In this document: one piece after another, positions 55,401 to 64,000 of the stretch
How the letters are laid out: every line of letters begins with the position of its first letter
Numbering within the stretch: the first letter of the stretch is position 1
Source: Dysidea avara
Taxonomy: Eukaryota > Porifera > Demospongiae > Dictyoceratida > Dysideidae
Direction of reading: 5' to 3'
NCBI RefSeq assembly: GCF_963678975.1
Contig: NC_089275.1
Span: 37,734,819 to 37,798,818 of the forward strand
DNA: 64,000 nt
The notes under the pieces: generated by a model
What the model saw: only the letters and a program-made list of their open reading frames with translations
The model's database searches: none
What the model was told of the DNA's origin: nothing
Program-made: the position numbers and the translations under genes

Positions 55401-58400
55401 CAATCTAATCCAAAACAGCCAAGCTGTAAAAAAAGTGTGCGGCCCTCAGAAAGGCTATGGTGAAAAAAGATGTGAAATCCAAGGTGGCGGCCAAGAAATG
55501 GCTGTGATGGTAGGTTAGTGGTAAAAATTTTAATAATGACAATTCAGGTGAATTTTTGTGCCGCTTCACAAAAATTCACCTGAATTGTCGTTATTAAAAT
55601 TTTTACCACTAACCTACCATCACAGCCATTTCTTGGCCGCCACCTTGGATTTCACATCTTTTTTCACCATAGCCTTTCTGAGGGCTGCACACTTTTTTTA
55701 CAGCTTGGCTGTTTTGGATTAGATTTCATTTCTTTTTGTATTTGTATACCCCAAAGCTGGCCTATGGCCAGCTTTGGGACTTTTTTAACCTATGTTTTTT
55801 TCTTTACTACAGGAAGAAGAAAAGATGAAGTAGATGTACTTTAAATATTTTATCAGTAAATGTACGAATTATATATACTGTATAATACATATGTGACCGG
55901 ATTTGCGAAAAGGGGTCCAATTTGCCAACTTTGACAATTGATAACTTCAGATTGGAAAGAGCTATTGCCTTGATATTTGGGCAGTGGTGAGCACCACTAT
56001 AGCTGAATACATGGTGAAATGTTCAGGTTAATATGTTACTTGAACACTGAGTTATAGTCTCCAACATTTACGGAATTGGATGTGTGTGGAAGACCCCTTT
56101 TCGCAAATCCGGTCACATATATTGATTACAGAAATCTCCATGGTGGTTTCTTTGTAACTGAACACTCTACAAGGTGACTTCTTCTAATTACTCTCTCTAC
56201 AGGGTGAATTGTTTGTAGCTGAACGATCTACAAGGTAACTTCTTCTAGCTGATCTCTCTACAGGGTGATGTGTTTGTAGCTGAATTTTGTATAGGTGATT
56301 TGTTTGCAGCTGAGCTCTTTACAGAATGGTTTCTTTGTAGCTGAACTCTCTAAAAGGTAACTTCTTCTAACTGATCTTTCTACAGGGCAATTTGTTTCTG
56401 GCAGAATTTTCTACAGGGTGATTTCTTTGCAGCTGAACTCTCTACATGGTGGTTTCTTTGTAGCTGAACTCTCTACAAGGTAATTTCTTCTAGCTGATCT
56501 CTCTACAGGGAGATTTGTTTGTAGCTAAACTATCTACAAGGTAACTTCTTATAGCTGATCTCTCTACAGGGTGATTTGTTCGTAGTTGAATTCTGTACAG
56601 GTGATTTGTTTGCAGCTGAGCTCTTTACAAAATGGTTTCTTTGTAGCTGAACTTTCTCCAAGGTAACTTCTTCTAACTGATCTTTCTACAGGGTGATTTG
56701 TTTGTAGCTGAACTATCTACAAGGTAATTTCTTCTAGCTGATCTCTCTACAGGGCGATTTGTTTGTAGCTGAATTCTGTACAAGTGATTTGTTTGCAGCT
56801 GAGCTCTTTACAGAATAGTTTCTTTGTAGCTGAACTCTCTACAGGGTGATTTGTTTGTAGCTGAAATCCCTACAAGGTAACTTCTTCTAGCTGATCTCTC
56901 TACAGGGTGATTTGTTTGTAGCTGAACTCTCTACAGGTGATTTGTTTGTAGCTGAACTCTACAAGGCGATACTTCTAGGTGATCTCTCTACAGGATTCCT
57001 TGTTTCTAACTGAACTCTCAACAGGGTGATCTGTTCATAGCTGAACTTTCTACTGGGTGATTTGTTTGCAGCTGAACTCTCTAAATGGTGGTTTCTTTGT
57101 AGCTGAACTCTCTACAATGTGACTTCTTCTAGCTGAACTCTCTACAAGGTGACTTGTTTCTAGCTGATCTCTCTACAGGGTGACTTGTTTCTAGCTGAAC
57201 TCTCTACAGGTGATTTGTTTGTAGCTGAACTCTCTACATGGTGGTTTCGTTGTAGCTGAACTCTCTACAAGGTAACTTCTTCTAGCTGATCTTTTTCACT
57301 GCATATTTGTTTGTAGCTGAGTTCTCTACAGGGTGATTTGTTTGCAGCTGAACTCTCTACATGGGAGTTTCATTGTAGCTGAACTCTCTACAATGTGACT
57401 TCTTCTAGCTGAACTCTCTACAGGGTGACTTGTTTCTAGCTGAACTCTCTACAGGTGATTTGTTTGCAGCTGAACTCTCTACATGGTGGTTTCTTTGTAG
57501 CTGAACTCTCTACAAGGTAACTTCTTCTAGCCGATCTTTCTACAAGGTGATTGAGTTTTTTGCAGCTGAACTCTTTACATGGTGGTTGCTTTGTAGCTGA
57601 ACTCTCTAAACGGTGACTTCTTCTAGCTGAACTCTCTACAGGATTATTTGTTTGTAGCTGGATTCTCTACGTGGTAGTTTCTTTGTAGCTGAACTCTCTA
57701 CAATGTGACTTCTTCTAGCTGAACTCTCTACAGGGTGACTTGTTTTTAGCTGATCTCTCTACAGGGTGACTTGTTTCTAGCTGAACTCTCTACAGGTGAT
57801 TTGTTTGCAGCTGAACTCTCTACATGGTGGTTTCTTTGTAGCTGAACTCTCTACAAGGTAACTTCTTCTAGCTGATCTTTCTACAGGGTGATTTGTTTGT
57901 AGCTGAATTCTCTACAGGGTGATTTATTTGCAGCTTAACTCTCTACAAGGTGACTTCTTCTAGCTGAACTCTCTACAGAGTGATTGATTTTTTTTGCAGC
58001 TGAACTCTCTACATGGTGGTTTCTTTGTAACTTAACTCTCTACAGGGTGATTTGTTTGTAGCTGAACTCTCTACAGGGTGATCTGTTCATAGCTGAACTC
58101 CCTATAAGGTAACTTCTTCTAGCTAATCTTTCTACAGGGCGATTTGTTTGTAGCTGAGTTCTCTACAGGGTGATTTGTTTGCAGCTGAACTCTACATGGT
58201 AGCTTCTTTGTAGCTCTACAATGTTACTTCTTCTAGCTGAACTCTCTACAAGGTGACTTGTTTCTAGCTGATCTCTCTACAGGGTGACTTCTTTCTAGCT
58301 GAACTCTCTACAGGTGATTTGTTTGCAGCTGAACTCTCTACATGATTGTTTCTTTGTAGCTGAACTCTCTACAAGGTAATTTCTTCTAGCTGATCTCTCT

Positions 58401-61400
58401 ACAAGCCGATTTGTTTGTAGCTGAACTCTCTACATGATGGTTTCTTTGTAGCTGAACTCTCTACAAGGTGATTTCTTCTATAGCTGATCTTTCTACAGGG
58501 TGATTTGTTTGTAGTTAAACTCTCTACACGATAGATTCTTTGTAGCTGAACTATCTACAAGGTTATTTTCTTCTATAGCTGATCTTTCTACAGGGTGATT
58601 TGTTTGTACCTGAACTATCTACATGATGGTTTCTTTGTAGCTGAACTCTCTACAAGGTAACTTCTTCTAGCTGATCTCTCTACAGGACAATTTGTTTGTA
58701 CCTGAACTCTCACATGATTGTTTCTTTGAAGCTGAACTCTCTACGAGGTGATTTCTTCTAGCTGATCTTTCTACAGGGTGATTTGTTTGTAGCAGAACTC
58801 TCTACAAGGAAACTTCTTCTAGCTGATCTCTCTACAGGGAGATTTGTTTGTAGCTGAACTCTCTATACATGATTTGGTTGCGGCTGAATTCTCTACATGA
58901 TGGTTTCTTTGTAGCTGAACTCTCTACAAGGTAACTTCTTCTAGCTGATCTCTTTACAGGGTGAATTGTTTGTAGTAGAACGATCTACAAGGTAACTTCT
59001 TCTTACTTATCTCTCTACAGGGTGATTTGTTTGTAGCTGAACGTTTTACAAGGAAACCTCTTTTAACTGAGCTCTGTACAGGGTGAATTGTTTGTAGCTG
59101 AACTATCTACAAGGTAACTTCTTCTAGCTGATCTCTCTACAGGATGATTTGTTTGTAGCTGAACTATCTACAAGGTAACTTCTTCTAGCTGATCTCTCTA
59201 CCGGGTGATTTGTTTGTAGCTGAATTCTGAGCTCTTTACAGAATGGTTTCTTTGTAGCTGAACTCTCTACAAGGTAACTTCTTCTAGCTGATGTATCTAC
59301 AGGGTCACTAGTTTGTAGCTGAATTCTCTACATGGTGGTTTCTTTGTAACTGAAGTATCTACAAGGTGACATCTTCTAGCTGATCTTTCAACAGGGTGAT
59401 TTGTTTGTATCTGAACTCTCTACAAGAAATCTTCTTCTAACTGATGTTTTAACAGGGTGAATTGTTTGTAGCTGAACTCTCTACAGGGTGATTTGTTTGT
59501 AGCTGATCTCTATACAGGTTACTTATTTCTAACTGATCTCTTGAATTCTGTTCAGGGTGACTGCTCTATTAGGATGACTGCTCTATTAGAGTATCTCGAT
59601 CTCGCACTTGCTACACCAAGTTGGATTTCGTGTTATAACTCCGTGGCTTTAAGTCTGATTCTTCTACACCATTGAAGAGCCTTTCTAAGATGATAACTCG
59701 ATCTGTACAGCGATTTTGAAAGCATTACCCCAAGCAGTTTACCTGGTAGGCGTGGCAAGCATAATAATAATAATAATAATAAAATAAAAATATTAAAAAT
59801 TAGCTAATCTCGATTGCATAATTGTTACACACTGTTGATTTTTTCGCTGTATCTTCCTGGTTTTTAGCTCGATTTCTTTCAAACCACAAAAGGTTTGAGG
59901 TTCAATAGTTAACCTATTCACCCACCGATTTTCAGCTTCTTCCCATACGCGGTTTACCCTGTAGGCGTGACAACATATTGGTGTTATTTTTCGTGCATAA
60001 TCGCTCATAACTCTTTGTCTGTTTATGGAATTCCAGCCAATGTTGGTACCGAGATGCGCCTTTATACCCCCCTTCTGTGTGCCAAATTTCAAGGCAATCG
60101 GATAACGCGTTCGAGTTTTATAGCAGTTTTTGTAAGTGTGCGACAAGAAAAAGAAAAATAAGAAGAAGAAAAAGAAGAAAAAAAAAACGAAGAAACTCAG
60201 CCAATGTTTGAAGTCGTATATCTCGGGAACGCGCGAAGCGATTTCGCTCAAATTTGGAATGTAGAGTGCTGCAGTTGGGGGGCATGTCCACAGCAAAAAT
60301 CGTCTTGTTTCATCAAGGAAGCACAGAGCTACGGAGGTGCGAAAATTGCGTTTTCTTTCTTCCTGTCAATATACTCACGGGTGTTACGCGCCGGCTTCTT
60401 GGGCCGCACGACACACTACCGTGTGTCTTGATATAGTTGCAATGTAAACATTAAAACCACCATCTTCGTGTGACAGTACGAATGAACAGATAATAAGCAA
60501 ATGGCTGCATTAATCAGGTCACTTATGCATTAAATAACACATTACAGGATTATCAAGTTGGGTATAGGCAGGTGGCCACTTTGTGGTATATGGTGACCAC
60601 ATTATATGGTGACCACATATGGTGACCTGATTATAGGCAGATGTCACTGTTTTACAATTGTTGTGTACATTTATGGCACCGCTGTGGTGTGGTTTATATG
60701 TGTGGTTATTGAACATTAATTTCTATGTAGCTATTGTCACTTGTACACATATGCCAGTCATGTGTATGACATTCTTTTAGATTTTGAGCAATGCAAAGCT
60801 CACTTGAAGTCATGCTATCTCAACCGGCCAGAGGAACCCAACAGATGGCACAAACTGGGAGGACTGGAAGTTTACTTTGAAATTGCCATAAGAAAGTCCA
60901 GATACTTGAGTGATAAGTTTCATGTGGACTGTGCTATGGATGTAATTAAGGATAAAATGGAACATGTCACTGTTGAAGAAATATTAATCGCTGGTCAGCA
61001 AAAGATCACTTTGATTGAAGGAGATCCAGGATCTGGTAAGACTAAGATGACTATACATATTTGTAAACAATGGGCTGAGGGAAAACTACTGTTGAATGAA
61101 CTGGTGTTCTTGATTCCACTCTGTAGCAGCTACTACCAAACCGTTACTTCATTAAATGAGCTGTTTGATGCCTGCAGCTGTTCTGTATTGACAGAATATG
61201 CCAAGCGAAACTATGGTAAAGGATTTGTGTTTATTCTAGATGGGTGGGATGAGCTTCCTGAGCGTTTACAATTACGATCTTTCTATCATGACATAATCTT
61301 TAGAAAGACAGTGCTTACTTGTTCAACTATCATAGTAACCTCCCGATCCTCTTGTTCGGATCGTATAGCTCAGGCAGTACAGGATCACTATTACCGGATA

Positions 61401-63431
61401 TTAGGATTTACTCCAAAAACTGCTAAAATCTATGTTGATGAACATTTCAAAAATCTTTCACTGTCAAAGCAAGTTTTACTTACAAATTTACAAGGTCATG
61501 ACTACTTCCATCAAGATTTTCATGTTCCCATTACTATACTAATAATGTGCTTCATATGTTGCTATGATTCATATTTACCCAAACCTACAACGTCATCAAA
61601 ATTGTATGAGAGGTTTGTACTGTTGTTTATGCACTCCAATATTCCTGGTACTTATGGGAAGACCTTTAAAAGTTTGCATAATGTGCCAAAAGATCTGAAT
61701 CCATTGTTCAGTAAATTGTGCAGTATAGCCCTTAGAATGGTGATCAGTGAAGATTTACAGTTCAATAAAGAAGAATTGGAAGATGACTTAAAACACTTAC
61801 CTTTTAAAAGTTCAGATGCATTTGGACTGCTAAGCAGTGAACATGGAATTGATGAGTTTGCTGGGAAGCAAATACATTGCAGTTTTATTCATCGTTTAGT
61901 ACAAGAACTATTGGCAGCTCTTTCGGTAGTAGAATCACAAACTGTGGAACACATAATTGATCAGCACTTTCATGAGGGATCATTTTTGATAAATGTATTT
62001 CCTTTTGTATTTGGCTTAATGGATTCCAGTACCTGCATAGATTCGTTGACTTCTTTGCTAGTAAAAAAATACTTAGAATCAAACAAAAGCAACACACTGC
62101 TTATAACTATATTGCATTGTTTGTTTGAAGCTCAAAATGCAGCCCTTTGTTATGGATTTGCTTCGGTGTTTCATAATGAGAATGGTATTGATTTATCATT
62201 GCAGTCAGATTTAGAATACCTCTATGCCACTTATTTCTTCTCTGTCTGTGGTTGTGCAAAGTTAACCATTAAAGGACTATGGCTAACAGATACTCGTGCT
62301 GAGTCGATGGCTCAATATTTGTGCAATCCTCCAATACCTTATACAGAAATAATATCCTTGAGTTGTGAGGGTGTTGATTTATCAGAAAAGGGGGTGAAAG
62401 CTCTGAATAAACTGATTTCCCATCAAGACAATTTCAATTCACTGAAAATTCATGTTTTAGTTTGCTATGAAAGTAATGTAAAAGTCATATATGATAGCAT
62501 ATGGAAATGTTATTTAGTTATTGATACTTTGATAGTGATAAATCATAGTATTACTAAAGGTGACCTGGACTGCCTAGGGGAGATTGTTTCTACAGTGAAA
62601 TTTATTGATGCCATAATAGTCTATGGCTCTTATTTTGGCGAAGGAGTGTCTCCACAATCATCAGATTCCTTTTGTAACTCATTGTGTAGTACCAAATCAT
62701 TGAAATGGCTATCACTGCATCTTACTAATCTATCCTGTGATAATATAGCAGTACTTGGTAGAATTCTGGTCCACAACAGTTGTTTAGAAATCTTAGATAT
62801 AGGCCGTGTGAATGCTATGGATAGTTTGGTTAATATTTGTGATGGGTTGTCATCTACCAAAACTCTTCAAAAGTTTAGTGTACATCTGGATTCTGCCGAT
62901 ACTTCATTTGTGTTTGAGAAAAGGTTTGCAAAGTGTCTTACAAGTAATCAATCATTGACTTTAGTTGATTTCACTGGTATATTTGGATTTTTGTGTATCG
63001 ATGAGCATGTGCAGTGGTCGTCTTCACAAGTGTGCTTCTTTTGTAGTGGCTTACAATCCAACAGTACTGTTACACTGCTGGATATTACTGGTTGCTACAT
63101 AGACAAGACAGCGAGTGATTCTGTGTCTAAAATGTTGTCAGTCAACACCTCTTTGAGGCATCTTTTCCTCAATCCAGTCCACATGGAGAAACCAGATGCT
63201 GTTATGATAATTGAAAGTTGTAAAACAAACACTGAACTAGAAATTTTATCTCTTCATTGTAACTGGTTGGATGATCAAAGTGAAACCAACAAGTTTACTT
63301 TTGCAACTGATCCAAAAATTTGTGAGATGGTAGGTCAAGTACAAAATTCCCGACAGGACAAAATGAAACCAAATTTGCACATTATCTGGTCAGTGTATAA
63401 ATATAGATTTAATTGTGTTTTATGGTTTTAA
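49464..63431 (+). CDS. CARD-NACHT-LRR NLR receptor, three exons
   Basis: Exons at 49464-49818, 54917-54976 and 60781-63431 give 1021 residues. Both introns (5.1 and 5.8 kb) are GT-AG and phase 1, and the joined frame is open throughout. Exon 1 encodes a CARD-like death-fold domain (about residues 10-104; HYQDLTTALPAN, STNEAKTRVLLDSM, VFQQFLKAMTEYA). Exon 2 is a 20-residue basic linker (SWKPALKKVKAD). Exon 3 carries NACHT and LRRs. NLRs are cytosolic pattern-recognition STAND ATPases that oligomerise and recruit partners through the CARD. Intron 1 holds two hAT-type MITEs and a 1.5-kb foldback; intron 2 holds composite repeat copy B. The deduced 60741 start in the large ORF is intronic: a TTTTAG acceptor sits at 60775-60780. 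Confidence 0.85.
50211..50758. mobile_element. hAT-type MITE in NLR intron 1
   Basis: The left CAGTTTTGGG and the right CCCAACACTG ends are flanked by a perfect 8-bp target-site duplication GTTATAAC (50203-50210 and 50759-50766). The interior is rich in GTAACGCRTTAC-like words, including about four tandem copies of a 16-mer TAACGCATTACTTATG near 50222-50285. CAGTGTTGGG ends with GTTAC-rich interiors are a known widespread hAT pattern. Confidence 0.92.
50806..52293. mobile_element. 1.49-kb foldback element in NLR intron 1
   Basis: The ends TAGGGTCCGCAATCC and GGATTGCGGACCCTA lie between a 7-bp direct repeat TGTACGA (50799-50805 and 52294-52300). Arms of about 450-550 bp match with moderate divergence; the unpaired middle is about 51300-51740. 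ORFs at 51462-52025 on the minus strand have no recognised domain. No transposase is visible. Confidence 0.85.
52294..54204. other. NLR intron 1: hairpin-rich stretch
   Basis: Two strong palindromes, 52929-52998 (arms of about 29 bp, GC-rich loop CTCGGCTCCGCCTCG) and 53546-53643 (arms of about 46 bp), lie in otherwise unassigned sequence. A (TAG)n-like run is at 54178-54212. ORFs 53185-53379 and 53822-54067 have no domain. Confidence 0.6.
54213..54828. mobile_element. Second hAT-type MITE in NLR intron 1
   Basis: The ends CAGTGTTGTAAGT and ACTTACAATGCTG are flanked by an 8-bp duplication GTAGTAGT (54205-54212 and 54829-54836). The interior repeats TGACCCA/TGGGTCA words. The target lay in a (TAG)n run, so the duplication is slightly less decisive. 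Confidence 0.8.
55402..55725. mobile_element. Foldback MITE, copy 2
   Basis: Arms of about 155 bp with AATCTAATCCAAAACAGCC ends. Close to copy 1 (19046-19368) and forms the outer end of composite repeat B. Confidence 0.9.
55892..56117. mobile_element. Complete TGTGACYGRATTTG-family MITE
   Basis: TIRs TGTGACCGGATTTGCGAAAA and its complement; internal sequence closely related to 31479-31713. In copy A only the part corresponding to 55892-55995 survives. Confidence 0.85.
56118..59556. repeat. ~30/31-bp minisatellite array, copy B
   Basis: About 110 contiguous units, complementary in orientation to array A, of types TCTTCTAGCTGATCTCTCTA and TTTGTAGCTGAACTCTCTAC. More homogeneous TAGCTGAACTCTCTAC blocks and short deletions suggest ongoing unit turnover. 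Confidence 0.92.
60781..63431 (+). CDS. NLR exon 3: NACHT ATPase and leucine-rich repeats
   Basis: Residues 139-1021. The P-loop is EGDPGSGKTKM (about 218-228). Walker B is FVFILDGWDELP (287-298), with the acidic DGWDE of NACHT proteins. A sensor-like IIVTSR follows (322-327). The C-terminal NACHT signature is FIHRLVQELLAAL (507-519). Degenerate ribonuclease-inhibitor-type LRRs run from about 640 to 980. The clearest are LKWLSLHLTNLSCDNIAVL, CLEILDIG, TVTLLDITGC and LEILSLHCNWLDD. The exon ends in TAA after WF. The single large exon for NACHT plus LRR is common in invertebrate NLRs. Confidence 0.9.
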
Positions 63432-63579
63432 TTATGTAGGGAATTGAAGGAGTATTGTGAAGTAAAGTCTTCTATACTGGTAAAATCTTATCAGGAATAA
63501 TATATTAACAAACTGAACACATTTAAGTAAAATACATAGTATGGACTGTTATCTAAGCTATTTGACTGTTACATATATG

Positions 63580-63711
63580 CTGTAAAAGATAAGTAGTGCT
63601 GGAATACTGTGGCAAATTGTGAACATCACTGCAAGTTTTAGTGACGGTCACTAAAAATGTGTAGTGATGTGTGTTCACTATTTGCCATAGTATTCTACTT
63701 ATTTTTTACAG
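63580..63711. mobile_element. 132-bp palindromic MITE
   Basis: CTGTAAAAGATAAGTAG at the left pairs with CTACTTATTTTTTACAG at the right, with arms matching through GAATACT, GGCAAAT and TTTTAGTGAC to a GGT centre. Confidence 0.85.
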
Positions 63712-63775
63712 TGTATACATGTTACTATATATAGTGTATACATGTTACTATATATAGTGTATACATGTTACTATG
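63711..63775. repeat. 23-bp tandem repeat, three copies
   Basis: The unit GTGTATACATGTTACTATATA plus TA starts at the edge of the palindromic MITE. Confidence 0.88.
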
Positions 63776-63826
63776 TATGTACGTATGTTCAGTAGTTAGC
63801 AACTATACCCATGAAACTGGCATATG

Positions 63827-63832
63827 AATAAA
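63827..63832 (+). promoter_or_regulatory. Possible poly(A) signal of the NLR gene
   Basis: AATAAA about 400 bases after the stop; no nearer canonical hexamer was seen. Confidence 0.3.
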
Positions 63833-63861
63833 TAATTGTGGTTCATAACTTCATATATATT

Positions 63862-64000
63862 TGTGACCGAATTTGATAAAACAGGGCTTCCACGCACATC
63901 CACTTTTATGAAGCATCACAACTCAATGTAGGAGTATGCCATTAGTTTCGATGGGAAATTTTTTAGGTCAATAGCTTACTGAGTAGTCAAGTTACAAAGT
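63862..64000. mobile_element. Left end of a TGTGAC-family MITE, cut by the window
   Basis: TGTGACCGAATTTGATAAAA followed by CAGGGCTTCCACGCACATCC matches the family terminus. The right end lies beyond the window. Confidence 0.6.

Larger units (their letters stand above)
55402..60435 (-). mobile_element. Composite repeat, copy B, in NLR intron 2
   Basis: Inverted relative to copy A and longer. From left to right: foldback (55402-55725), linker, complete MITE (55892-56117), minisatellite (56118-59556), CTCTATTAGAG motif pair (59560-59592) and the GC-richer block ending at 60435. An (AAT)n tract at 59763-59785 and a GAA-rich tract near 60150-60190 differ from A. The whole unit fills most of intron 2, on the strand opposite the sense of copy A. 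Confidence 0.78.

Noticed and set aside
59793..60296. 167-residue ORF with a long Phe run
   Set aside because: The Phe run is translation of a GAA/AAG-rich tract. The remainder is shared with copy A but has no recognised domain, so I list it only as part of the composite repeat.
60741..60780. Use of the upstream start of the NLR large ORF
   Set aside because: The first codon is TTG and the segment ends in a good 3' splice site (TTCTTTTAG); exon 2 joins in phase at 60781.

Overview
The window reads as nuclear DNA of an early-branching animal, most likely a demosponge; a cnidarian is the main alternative. The case is as follows. The DNA is AT-rich and packed with short inverted-repeat transposons. 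Genes have GT-AG introns, some only about 55 bases long. Three genes carry death-fold (CARD or Death-like) domains, including one CARD-NACHT-LRR NLR and one CARD-CARD-NB-ARC protein, a repertoire known from sponges and cnidarians. The species cannot be named from sequence alone.

Layout. 1-7 kb: a LINE 3' remnant, a 254-bp tandem duplication, a pogo/Tigger-type MITE, a CA microsatellite and a possible small two-exon gene end on the minus strand. 7.5-9 kb: an intronless gene for a gingipain-like (peptidase C25-like, clan CD) protein. 9.9-12.2 kb, minus strand: an intronless multi-pass membrane protein of unknown family. 12.7-14.7 kb: a decayed LINE. 15.87-19.37 kb: copy A of a large composite repeat (GC-richer block, ~30-bp minisatellite, MITE, foldback). 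19.4-32 kb: many MITEs and foldbacks, a Gag zinc-knuckle fragment and a decayed pogo-like transposase. 32.6-39.6 kb: an eight-exon CARD-CARD-NB-ARC gene. 41.1-42.1 kb: a rearranged pseudogene copy of the C25-like gene. 43.8-46.3 kb, minus strand: a Death-domain/coiled-coil/transmembrane gene. 49.46-63.43 kb: a three-exon CARD-NACHT-LRR NLR whose second intron contains copy B (55.4-60.4 kb) of the composite repeat, inverted relative to copy A.

How the parts may work together. NB-ARC and NACHT proteins are STAND-class sensors that oligomerise on nucleotide exchange and signal through death-fold domains. A membrane-anchored Death-domain protein could be a partner, and clan CD proteases share the caspase fold. 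That these linked genes form one pathway is inference only. All joints that I could resolve in the two STAND genes are phase 1, so their exons are symmetric and can be shuffled. The inverted composite repeats A and B lie 36 kb apart, one of them inside the NLR intron, so recombination between them would separate the NLR's CARD exons from its NACHT-LRR exon.
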